Of a stretch of DNA of 8,087 bases, positions 1 through 6,376 are shown piece after piece (position 1 is the stretch's first letter; each line of letters starts with the position of its first letter). A program made the position numbers and the translations under genes. A model generated the notes under the pieces. It was not told the DNA's origin. It did not search any database and saw only the letters and a list, made by a program, of their open reading frames with translations. This DNA comes from CBDTYW01 sp965364735 (lineage in GTDB: Bacteria; Actinomycetota; Nitriliruptoria; Nitriliruptorales; Nitriliruptoraceae), in the NCBI GenBank assembly GCA_965364735.1, contig CBDTYW010000174.1:1-8087 (forward strand), given 5' to 3'.

Positions 1-276
1 GGCCAGCGCGTCGGGGAAGAGGTCGGCGCGCGCCAGGACGACGGCGGAGGCCCCGGCGAAGTGCTCGCGCGCGATCAGCCCCGCGGTGTCGTACCTGCTC
101 ACGCCGCTGTACCGGGTGGTCGGGATCAGCCCGTCGCCGGAGCGGTCCACGACCGTTCCGGACTCCCCCGGCGCCTCGGTGTGCGGCGGCGCGGCGGCAG
201 CGACCACCGGCATGGCCATCACGACCGCGGTGACGAGGGCGACAGCGCGACGTCCCACGTTGATCTCGAGACGCAT
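1..276 (-). CDS. Secreted cell-wall-binding repeat 2 (CWB2) protein, N-terminal fragment
   Basis: This is the first 92 codons of a gene that continues past the left edge of the window. The predicted start has a signal peptide: arginines at residues 2, 9 and 10, a hydrophobic Ala/Val run at about 11-25, and an Ala-rich cleavage region near 26-30. A Pro/Gly/Glu-rich linker follows, then from about residue 55 the opening of a CWB2 repeat: RYSGVSRYDTAGLIA, then a stretch ending in LFPDALA at 86-92. The RxSGxxRYxTAxxIA ... FPDALA pattern is the hallmark of CWB2 (PF04122) repeats, which usually come in threes and anchor secreted proteins to the cell wall of Gram-positive bacteria. ATG at 276 is preferred because GGGAG (282-286) lies 5 bases upstream; a GTG at 279 would be too close. 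The gap to the preceding gene is 38 bases, so cotranscription is possible. Any catalytic domain would lie outside the window, so the enzymatic role is unknown. Confidence 0.85.
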   Translation of the reverse strand, partial: MRLEINVGRRAVALVTAVVMAMPVVAAAAPPHTEAPGESGTVVDRSGDGLIPTTRYSGVSRYDTAGLIAREHFAGASAVVLARADLFPDALA

Positions 277-314
277 CACGACTCCCACCGGTTGATGCTT
301 CCAGACGCCCGAGC

Positions 315-2288
315 CTAGGGTGCCGTGACGATCTGCTGGTGGACGACGATCAGCTCGACCTCGTCGCCGACCTGTCGTTCAACGGCGGACTGGGCCTCTG
401 CCACCGCCGCCACGGACGGGGCGCTCACGGAGCGGACGGTCGCGGTGACCCGGAGGGGCTTCGACCTCACCATCTCGAGCTCGGTGACCTGGGTGGGCCT
501 GGCATCCGGCGCATCCTGCTCACGCAGTGACCCAGCGATGGTCTCACGGAGCTGACCGGGGTCGAGCGGTGCGGTGATGATGTCGAAGGCCACGATGGCC
601 GCCAGCGCAGCAACCACGGCCGTCGCGGTGAGGACCGCGTAGCGACGACGCTCACGCTCGTCGCTCCCACGGACGCCGAGGCCGAGCCACACGAACGTGA
701 TGGACGCGCTGAGCGCGATGCACACGATGTTGGTGATGAACAGCAGGGCGGCGCCGACGGCAAGACCCTGGCGCCCCATCGCGACCGCGAGGCCGGTGAC
801 GCAGATCGGCGGGACGAGCGCTGCGGCGATGGCGACCCCGGCGAGGGCTGCGGGGATGTCCTTGCGGGCGGTTGCGTAGGCGCCCGCAAGCCCCGCCGCG
901 AGCGCGACCCCGGCGTCGATCAACGTCGGCGAGCCCCGGGAGACCATCTCGGAGGTCGGGGACTCGGGCCCGGCGAAGATCCCGATGAGGAACGAGGCGA
1001 GCAACGCGAGGGCGATGCCCGCGATGGTCGCGACGAAGGCACGCCGGGCCGTACGCAGCTCCCCGGAGACCATGCCGACCGCGAACGAGTTGATCGGTGA
1101 CATCAGGGGCGCGACGAGCATGGCACCGATGATGACGGCCGCCGAGTTCAGCAGGAGCCCGAACGACGCGATGATGCAGGACACGAAGATGAGGACGACG
1201 AAGTCGAGCGACGCCGCCGCGAGCCCGGTGGCACGCCAGCTGATGGTCTCCTGCTCCGTGTCGGTGAGCCGGGGACGGAGCCAGCGAAAGAGCCGCTGCA
1301 CCGAGGAGACCAGTCCACGTTGACCGGGGGTGCGCGCCACCGTCAGGACTGGTCCCGAGACCTCCCCGAGCAGGGCGGCAACCACGGAGCCCATCACGCT
1401 GCTCCCGTCCGCGCCACGTCGCAGCAGCCCGAGGACGAGCAGGTCGTCGGGCTTGATCAGGCCGACGATCCCAGTGACCGGGTCGTCAGCCTTGACGATG
1501 ACGGTCGTGGCAGAGGCGCGCCCCTCAACACCGTCGAGCGAACGCGCCAGCACGGCGACGGCGTGATGTCGCGGCTCACCGGTCTGCTGCACGTGCACGA
1601 TCTCGACCGGCCGACCTGAGCCCTCCGCGATCAGCACGCCCGCCCGCGCCGCTGTCCGCGACGCATCCGACCCGTCGACGGCGACGAGCACGCGGCCCGT
1701 ACGGCCGCGACGGTTGTCGGCGTCGATCTCGTCGGCCGTCCGTGTGTCGGGGCCTTCGGGAGCCTCGTCGGCGTCGTGGTGTCGTCCCGGGCGGAGGATG
1801 AGGACGTCGCTGGTCGCGGCCTTCGTCACGTTGGTCGCGACCCGGCCGGGATCGGCGATCCCGTCCCCGGTGACGTGGGCTCCGAGGATGATGAGGTCCG
1901 CGTCGTCCTCGCGTGCGACGTCGAGGATCCCACGCGCGGCGGAGGTCGCCTGCCGGGTGATGCTCTCGACCCGAACGTCGCCCTGTCGGCTGTTGAAGAC
2001 CTCGACCACGGTCTGCACGGCGCTGACACGGTCCACGTCGTCCTCCGCGTCGCTCTCTCCGACGACGACGGACAGCGCGATCACCCGCCCGCGGCGGGCC
2101 CGGGCGAAGGACACCGCAAGGGTGAGCAGGTCGACGGCCGTGTCCGGGTTGGCGATCGGGACGAGCACCGTGTGGGCGTGGTCCGGCACCTCATCGCGGT
2201 GGCGGAGGTCGTCTGCCCGGCCGTTCGAGGCGTCGATCTCGTGCGGACCGACGGCGTCGTAGTCCACGTCGGGCTGATCGTCGTCCAC
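315..2288 (-). CDS. Two UspA-like domains fused to a DUF389 membrane domain
   Basis: The reading frame is open from TTG at 2324 (669 aa); GTG at 2288 (657 aa) is preferred because GAGG (2294-2297) lies 5 bases upstream, while the TTG has no visible ribosome site. In 669-aa numbering, a very acidic N-terminus (1-50) is followed by a first universal-stress-protein fold (about 50-178, starting HTVLVPIANP and ending SDVLILRPG), an acidic linker, and a second Usp domain (about 210-331, starting RVLVAVDGSD with MGSVVAALL and GPVLTVA near its end). Residues 360-585 are a membrane domain of about six or seven hydrophobic segments carrying the DUF389 (TIGR00341-type) signatures GAMLVAPLMSPI (400-411) and AALVPPICVTGLA (501-513). 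A soluble tail of about 85 residues completes the DUF389 unit. Usp domains often bind ATP via GxxGxxxxxxxxxG(S/T); here that motif is degenerate in the first copy and only partly kept (MGS) in the second. The DUF389 function is unknown; a membrane protein with a cytosolic sensing module is an inference. It follows pup by 58-94 bases. Confidence 0.88.
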   Translation of the reverse strand: MDDDQPDVDYDAVGPHEIDASNGRADDLRHRDEVPDHAHTVLVPIANPDTAVDLLTLAVSFARARRGRVIALSVVVGESDAEDDVDRVSAVQTVVEVFNSRQGDVRVESITRQATSAARGILDVAREDDADLIILGAHVTGDGIADPGRVATNVTKAATSDVLILRPGRHHDADEAPEGPDTRTADEIDADNRRGRTGRVLVAVDGSDASRTAARAGVLIAEGSGRPVEIVHVQQTGEPRHHAVAVLARSLDGVEGRASATTVIVKADDPVTGIVGLIKPDDLLVLGLLRRGADGSSVMGSVVAALLGEVSGPVLTVARTPGQRGLVSSVQRLFRWLRPRLTDTEQETISWRATGLAAASLDFVVLIFVSCIIASFGLLLNSAAVIIGAMLVAPLMSPINSFAVGMVSGELRTARRAFVATIAGIALALLASFLIGIFAGPESPTSEMVSRGSPTLIDAGVALAAGLAGAYATARKDIPAALAGVAIAAALVPPICVTGLAVAMGRQGLAVGAALLFITNIVCIALSASITFVWLGLGVRGSDERERRRYAVLTATAVVAALAAIVAFDIITAPLDPGQLRETIAGSLREQDAPDARPTQVTELEMVRSKPLRVTATVRSVSAPSVAAVAEAQSAVERQVGDEVELIVVHQQIVTAP

Positions 2289-2360
2289 GATGGCCTCGTT
2301 GTCTGCAGGAGCGGGGTCCGCCAACTCGCCCGAGCATCGGATGATGCGCGAGCACCCACG

Positions 2361-2373
2361 TCAGGTCACCTGA
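2361..2373. promoter_or_regulatory. 13-bp perfect inverted repeat between pup and the Usp-DUF389 gene
   Basis: The bases TCAGGTCACCTGA form two 6-base arms around a single central base. The site lies 9 bases beyond the pup stop codon and upstream of both candidate starts of the Usp-DUF389 gene. It could be an operator for a dimeric regulator or a small transcript hairpin. No T-run follows it on the minus strand, so it does not look like an intrinsic terminator. The symmetry is seen directly; any function is inference. Confidence 0.3.
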
Positions 2374-2382
2374 GCCGGGGGC

Positions 2383-2580
2383 CTACTGGCCACCCTTCTG
2401 GACGTAGTTCTTGATGAACTCCTCGGCGTTCTCCTCGAGGACGTCGTCAATTTCGTCGAGCAGGTCGTCCACGTCCTCCAGGACATCCTGAGCCCCCGCT
2501 GCCGCCGCGGGGGCCGCCTCGATCTCCTCGGCCTCTTCCTGCGAAGCCTTGCCCTTCTGGGCCTGTCCGCCATCGCTCAT
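2383..2580 (-). CDS. pup: Prokaryotic ubiquitin-like protein Pup
   Basis: A 65-residue, strongly acidic protein ending in YVQKGGQ, the diagnostic C-terminus of Pup. Pup is joined by PafA to lysines of target proteins through its C-terminal residue, marking them for the Mpa/ARC ATPase and the 20S proteasome. Because the gene encodes Gln (residue 65) and not Glu, deamidation by Dop is required first, and a Dop gene lies just upstream. The N-terminal 30 residues are low in order (Gly, Gln, Ala, Glu); residues 32-57 are rich in Asp, Glu, Leu and Ile in the heptad-like pattern of the ATPase-binding helix; lysines are at 9, 11, 57 and 62. ATG at 2580 is chosen since AGAGGA (2589-2594) sits 8 bases upstream and the length matches the family (about 64). 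A GTG at 2598 would add six residues and swallow the ribosome site. No prcB or prcA follows, unlike in Mycobacterium. Confidence 0.97.
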   Translation of the reverse strand: MSDGGQAQKGKASQEEAEEIEAAPAAAAGAQDVLEDVDDLLDEIDDVLEENAEEFIKNYVQKGGQ

Positions 2581-2588
2581 CGCTGGGT

Positions 2589-2594
2589 TCCTCT
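2589..2594 (-). promoter_or_regulatory. Ribosome binding site of pup
   Basis: AGAGGA on the minus strand, 8 bases before ATG 2580. It decides the start of pup, because the upstream GTG at 2598 would place this purine run inside the coding region. Confidence 0.6.
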
Positions 2595-2626
2595 GCACGG
2601 TCGATCACCGGATCCGAACGGCGAGC

Positions 2627-3793
2627 CTACTCGTCGATCACGAAACGAGGCCCACCCTCGACACGCCGATGCTCGAATGCCAGCGCGATCCCGAGCAGGA
2701 GCACCACGAGGACCAACACCCAGGCCCCGGGGGCTGCGCGGCCGAGGAAGACGACCGCCGCGATGGCGACGAGGGCTGCAGGCCGCTCCGGCGGGAAGAG
2801 CCGGAAGGCTCGGATGACCGCCCCGCCGAGCCCGAGCATCGTCAGCGCAAGTCCCCCGACGAGCATGAGGCCGAAGGCGGTGTCGACCGGATCTGACGGC
2901 TTCAGCGCGATCTCTTCCAGGCCAGCCGCCGCCAGGATGATCCCGAGCACGATCGGGGCATGCGCCCAGGTGTAGACGTCGCGGGCGAAGCGGCCGCGCG
3001 CCGTCGCCTCCTCGAGCATCTCGGCGCGGAGCTCGAGCGCCCGGGCGGGACGGTCGAAGTAGCTCCACCACAGCAGGCCGCCGAGCAGACCCGAGGCGAC
3101 CAGCGCGACCACGGTCAGCCCCGTCAGCCCGTCCCCCTGCTCCAGCGCGTCGACGACCGGGACACCGATCGCGACCACGACCTCGCCCAGCGCGATGATG
3201 ACGATGAGCCCGTGTCGTTCCGCGAAGTGCCCTGCGCGGATCACCCAGGCACCGGATCCCGCGCGGGCCATCGTGAAGACGATGACCACCAGCCCCACGA
3301 GCCAACAACCGATCCGGGCGTCGCCGCTGGCGAACCCCCCCGCGACGATCAGCACCATCCCAAGGGTGCTCAGACCGAGGAACTCCCACACGGCTCGCTT
3401 GAGCGCCTGCTCCTTGCTCAACCCGAGAGCCATCAGCGCCAACGCGAGCAGGTAGATGACGGTGAGGCAGACCGCGAACACCGGCCCGCCGCCTTCGAAT
3501 GCTGTCGACACCGATGCGGCCATGGGCACGTTGACCGCGGTCCCGAGCAGGAAGATCACCCGGACGGTCCGACCGTTGCCGGACACCGCGTTCGCCGACC
3601 AGGTGAACTCCGACCACGGGAGCCACATCAACAGGAACAGGAGGGTGACGCGGCCGACGTGTGCCCAGTCGGGCTGGCGGACAAGGATGCTGACGAGCTG
3701 GGAGAACGCCAGCACGTAGCCGAGGTCGAAGAACAGCTCCACCGGGTCCGCGGTGAAGTCCTCCGCGGGCTCCGGCATCACGATGCCACGCAT
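2627..3793 (-). CDS. LtrA-family (low temperature requirement A) integral membrane protein
   Basis: A 388-residue, highly hydrophobic protein with about 10-12 predicted membrane segments, of the usual LtrA (PF06772) length. Near the N-terminus (about 18-33) is the family signature VELFFDLGYVLAFSQL, and near the middle (about 189-209) is the second signature, HFAERHGLIVIIALGEVVVAIG-like, with conserved Glu-Arg and Leu-Gly-Glu. LtrA was named from a Listeria mutant unable to grow in the cold; the biochemical activity is not established. ATG at 3793 is chosen because GAGGAGG (3798-3804) lies 4 bases upstream; the adjacent GTG at 3796 is too close. That ribosome site starts only 4 bases past the dop stop codon, so the two genes are probably cotranscribed and perhaps translationally coupled. 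Its position between dop and pup is unusual. The family assignment is firm; a role linked to pupylation is only suggested by location. Confidence 0.9.
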   Translation of the reverse strand: MRGIVMPEPAEDFTADPVELFFDLGYVLAFSQLVSILVRQPDWAHVGRVTLLFLLMWLPWSEFTWSANAVSGNGRTVRVIFLLGTAVNVPMAASVSTAFEGGGPVFAVCLTVIYLLALALMALGLSKEQALKRAVWEFLGLSTLGMVLIVAGGFASGDARIGCWLVGLVVIVFTMARAGSGAWVIRAGHFAERHGLIVIIALGEVVVAIGVPVVDALEQGDGLTGLTVVALVASGLLGGLLWWSYFDRPARALELRAEMLEEATARGRFARDVYTWAHAPIVLGIILAAAGLEEIALKPSDPVDTAFGLMLVGGLALTMLGLGGAVIRAFRLFPPERPAALVAIAAVVFLGRAAPGAWVLVLVVLLLGIALAFEHRRVEGGPRFVIDE

Positions 3794-3797
3794 CACG

Positions 3798-3804
3798 CCT
3801 CCTC
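3798..3804 (-). promoter_or_regulatory. Strong ribosome binding site of the LtrA-family gene
   Basis: GAGGAGG on the minus strand within the 15-base gap between the dop stop codon (3809-3811) and ATG 3793. It is the best match to the anti-Shine-Dalgarno sequence among the gene starts here and supports efficient translation directly after dop. Confidence 0.6.
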
Positions 3805-3808
3805 GTCG

Positions 3809-5308
3809 TCAGCCGGTGAGGTGGCTGAGCAGTTCCTGAGCGGTTTCCACCTCTTCGAGGAGCGCGCCGATCGAGGCACGCGTCCCCTTGCCCGGGTCCA
3901 TCATGGGTACTCGCTGGAGCGCGTCACGTCCGGTGTCGAAGATCAGCGAGTCCCAGCCGGCAGCGACGATGGAGGAGCGGAAACGCGCGAGACAGCGACC
4001 GCGGAACCAGGCACGGGTGTCCTCCGGCGGCATCGTCATCGCCTCGAGCACGGAGGACTCCTCCACGAGCCGCTCGACCTTGCCACGCGCCACCAGGCGG
4101 TTGTAGAGGCCCTTGTCCTGTCGGACGTCGTGATACTGGAGGTCGACCATCTTGAGCTTGTCGTCGTTCCAGTCGAGGCCGTGCCGGTCGGCGTAGGACT
4201 CCAGGACGTCGAGCTTCGTGGCCCAGTCGACGATGCCGGACAGCTTTCTCGGATCGCCTTCGCAGATCGTGAGCACCTGTTCCCACCGGTCCATGACGTC
4301 GCGCTGCACCGGCGTGAGGTCATGACCCTCGGCCCATCGAGACACCTGATGGAAGTAGGACCACTGGATCTCCACAGGGTTCATCGTGGTGCCGTCTGCC
4401 AGGTCCACCGGGCGTCGACACGTGAGGTCATGGCTCATGTCGTGAAAGGCCCGAACCGGGTCCGCGAGACGCGGGACCGCGGAGATCGCGCCGTCCTCGA
4501 TGGCGTCGAGCACGAGCATGGTCGTGCCGACCTTGAGGAAGGTGGCCACCTCGCACATGTTCGCGTCGCCGTTGATGACGTGCAGGCGGCGGAACCGGTC
4601 CGGGTCGGCGTGAGGCTCGTCGCGGGTGTTGATGATGGGGCGCTTCAGCGTCGTCTCGAGCCCGACCTCGACCTCGAAGAAGTCGGCGCGCTGTGTCAGC
4701 TGGTAGTTGCGCTCCGGATCCAGGTCCGAGCGCTCGAACTCCGTCCCGATCCTCCCTGCTCCCACGTACATGCACCGGGAGGCGAAGAAGGGGGTCAGGT
4801 CGCGGACCAGCGCGGCGAACGGGACGGGCCGTGAGACGAGGTAGTTCTCGTGGGTCCCGTAGGCCGCACCCTTGCCGTCGGTGTTGTTCTTGTGGATGAG
4901 GACCCGCGCGCCTGCGGGCAGCGACTCGGCGGCTTGTCTCGAGGCCTGCTCGAGGATGCGCTCTCCCGCCTTGTCCCAGATGACCGCGTCGAGCGCGTTG
5001 GAGCACTCGGGCGAGGCGTACTCCGGATGGGCGTGGTCGACGTAGAACCGCGCGCCGTTGGTCAGGACCATGTTGGCCAGACCGAGGTCGTCGTCCACGG
5101 CGACCTCATGGGTCTCGGGCTCCTCGTAGGACCGCGCGTCGCGCATCGGGTGCTCGTCGGTGTGATCCCAACGGACCTTGTGCGTCATCGCGGTCTGGTA
5201 GGCGCCCACGACCATCGACGAGGCCAGCACCGGGTTGACGTCGGCACCGCTGCCGACGACCTGGATCCCGTACTCGGTCTCGATGCCGACGTACTTGTCG
5301 ATCGCCAC
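3809..5308 (-). CDS. dop: Pup deamidase/depupylase Dop
   Basis: A 499-residue protein of the Dop/PafA carboxylate-amine ligase-like family. Dop converts the C-terminal Gln of Pup to Glu and also cleaves Pup from modified proteins, using bound ATP and metal in the cytosol. The N-terminus has GIETEYGI (8-15), whose Glu10 is the expected metal ligand. FYVDHAHPEY (88-97) holds Asp91, the position of the catalytic aspartate of the family. Other conserved blocks are KNNTDGKGAAYGTHENYL (140-157), EVEVGLETTLKR (212-223), NTRDEPHAD (227-235), and LQYHDVRQDKGLYNRLVARG (390-409). The insert at about 48-76, with HPMRDAR, matches the Dop loop, which PafA lacks; this and the length (PafA is about 450) favour Dop over PafA. 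The start is GTG 5308 with GGGAG 6 bases upstream. It follows the reductase gene by 56 bases and precedes the LtrA gene by 15. All key residues are present, so the enzyme should be active. Confidence 0.96.
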   Translation of the reverse strand: MAIDKYVGIETEYGIQVVGSGADVNPVLASSMVVGAYQTAMTHKVRWDHTDEHPMRDARSYEEPETHEVAVDDDLGLANMVLTNGARFYVDHAHPEYASPECSNALDAVIWDKAGERILEQASRQAAESLPAGARVLIHKNNTDGKGAAYGTHENYLVSRPVPFAALVRDLTPFFASRCMYVGAGRIGTEFERSDLDPERNYQLTQRADFFEVEVGLETTLKRPIINTRDEPHADPDRFRRLHVINGDANMCEVATFLKVGTTMLVLDAIEDGAISAVPRLADPVRAFHDMSHDLTCRRPVDLADGTTMNPVEIQWSYFHQVSRWAEGHDLTPVQRDVMDRWEQVLTICEGDPRKLSGIVDWATKLDVLESYADRHGLDWNDDKLKMVDLQYHDVRQDKGLYNRLVARGKVERLVEESSVLEAMTMPPEDTRAWFRGRCLARFRSSIVAAGWDSLIFDTGRDALQRVPMMDPGKGTRASIGALLEEVETAQELLSHLTG

Positions 5309-5364
5309 GCACTGCTCCCGTCGCCTGCTCGGGTGCGCACGCTAGGCGAGGCGACCGATCGGCG

Positions 5365-6369
5365 TCAGCGTTCGGCGTCGAGCAGAGCATCGAGCTCGGC
5401 CCCGGTCAGCGTGCCCACCCCGCGACCCGATCTCGCCTGCGCCATGGCCAGCCGCATCAGCAGGCCGTTGGCTGGGGTCAGGACATCGTGCAGCCGACCG
5501 AGCAGCACGATCTCGCCGTTCAGGTAGCTCGACTCGACGCTGCCGGTGCCGCGGCTCACCGACTGCCACGAGGACCCTCCCTCGCGCGGGCGACCCTCGA
5601 TCTCGCCGCGTCCGACGCGCGCTGACCGGGCGCGTTGGTCGGCTTCGTCGACGTCGAGCGCGGCGGCTGCGAAGACCGCTCTCGCCTCGGCTTCGGCCCG
5701 CGCCAGCGTCCTGCAGCCTCGGACGTCGTCGTGGTTGCCGCAGATCACCTGCACGGAGTTCCCGACGTTGCTCAGGAGCTTCGCGCGCTTGCGCGCCATG
5801 ACCCGTCCGGTCGCCTCCGAGAGGAACCCTCCGCGCGTCAACGCTGCAGCAAGCGCGACCGATCGCTCCCAGGTCCCGTCGACCGCTCCGTCGACCGGCC
5901 CCACGTCGAGCAGCCCGGACGGCCCATGAGCGTGGACGTCGACGACGCCCGGCTCGAGATGGGTGCCGGGCAGGTTGACCAGCATCCCGATGGTGTGCCC
6001 GAAGCGGCGCAGCGCCTGCCGCTCGCCGTCGATGCCGTTCTGCGCGCACGCCACCGAGATCGAAGGAGGGGCCGCGCCGAGGAGCTCGTCGAGGATCTCG
6101 TCGGACTGGTGCTGCTTCGTCGCGATGATGGCCACGTCGCCCGGCTCCCAGCCGACGTCGGCGACGTGCGCATGCCCGCGCACGCGCACGGTGTCCGTCC
6201 CGGCGGGCGAGTTCCTCGTCAGCCCCGAGCGGCGGATCGTGTCGAGGTGCGCGCCGCGGGCGATGACCTCGACCCGCTCACCCGCGAGCGCGAGCCCCAC
6301 GGCGATGGCTCCGCCGACGCCGCCGGCCCCGACCACGACATGGAGGGGACCGGGACGGTCAGCGGGCAC
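5365..6369 (-). CDS. Ketopantoate reductase (PanE/ApbA) family NADP-dependent oxidoreductase
   Basis: From GTG 6369 this is a 334-residue protein. Residues 10-40 form a Rossmann nucleotide-binding start: HVVVGAGGVGGAIAVGLALA with GxGxxG at 14-19, then an Arg at 38 suited to the NADP phosphate. Further family features are CAQNG (108-112), a central helix KLLSNVGNSV with Lys197 and Asn201 matching the catalytic Lys and Asn of PanE, and SSWQSVSRGTGSVESSYLNG (266-285), whose Ser267 and Glu279 have the spacing of the substrate-binding Ser and Glu. The second PanE Asn (Lys+8) is Ser, with an Asn one residue earlier. PanE makes pantoate for coenzyme A, but many paralogues act on other 2-keto acids, and no pan gene is nearby, so the substrate is uncertain. 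The frame is open up to 6438, but those codons overlap the upstream gene and precede the Rossmann fold; TTG 6384 is the other candidate start. Ribosome sites are weak at both, so translation may be coupled to the gene ending 7 bases upstream. Confidence 0.87.
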   Translation of the reverse strand: MPADRPGPLHVVVGAGGVGGAIAVGLALAGERVEVIARGAHLDTIRRSGLTRNSPAGTDTVRVRGHAHVADVGWEPGDVAIIATKQHQSDEILDELLGAAPPSISVACAQNGIDGERQALRRFGHTIGMLVNLPGTHLEPGVVDVHAHGPSGLLDVGPVDGAVDGTWERSVALAAALTRGGFLSEATGRVMARKRAKLLSNVGNSVQVICGNHDDVRGCRTLARAEAEARAVFAAAALDVDEADQRARSARVGRGEIEGRPREGGSSWQSVSRGTGSVESSYLNGEIVLLGRLHDVLTPANGLLMRLAMAQARSGRGVGTLTGAELDALLDAER

Positions 6370-6376
6370 CGTCGGC

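Noticed and set aside
1776..2414. A 212-codon plus-strand frame opposite the Usp-DUF389 gene
   Set aside because: It is antisense to recognisable Usp domains and has low-complexity Asp/Val/Gly/Arg composition with no motif.
2361..2573. A 70-codon frame overlapping pup
   Set aside because: It is an Arg-rich shifted frame; the pup frame ends in the diagnostic Gly-Gly-Gln.
2577..3626. A 349-codon minus-strand frame over the LtrA gene
   Set aside because: It is an Arg/Gly-rich alternate frame of the LtrA gene, whose own frame has the family signatures and a strong ribosome site.
2960..4834. A 624-codon open frame on the plus strand
   Set aside because: It lies antisense to dop and the LtrA gene, both with clear conserved motifs. 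The product is rich in His, Arg, Glu and Asp without any domain, as expected for an antisense frame in GC-rich DNA.
3809..5308. The dop gene as PafA, the Pup ligase
   Set aside because: PafA and Dop are homologous, but the Dop-loop insert at residues 48-76, the length of about 500 residues and adjacency to pup fit Dop.
5309..5364. A possible promoter or terminator between the reductase gene and dop
   Set aside because: The gap holds an 8-base palindrome (CCGATCGG) and a ribosome site for dop, but no T-run and no recognisable -10/-35 pair, so nothing beyond the ribosome site can be supported.
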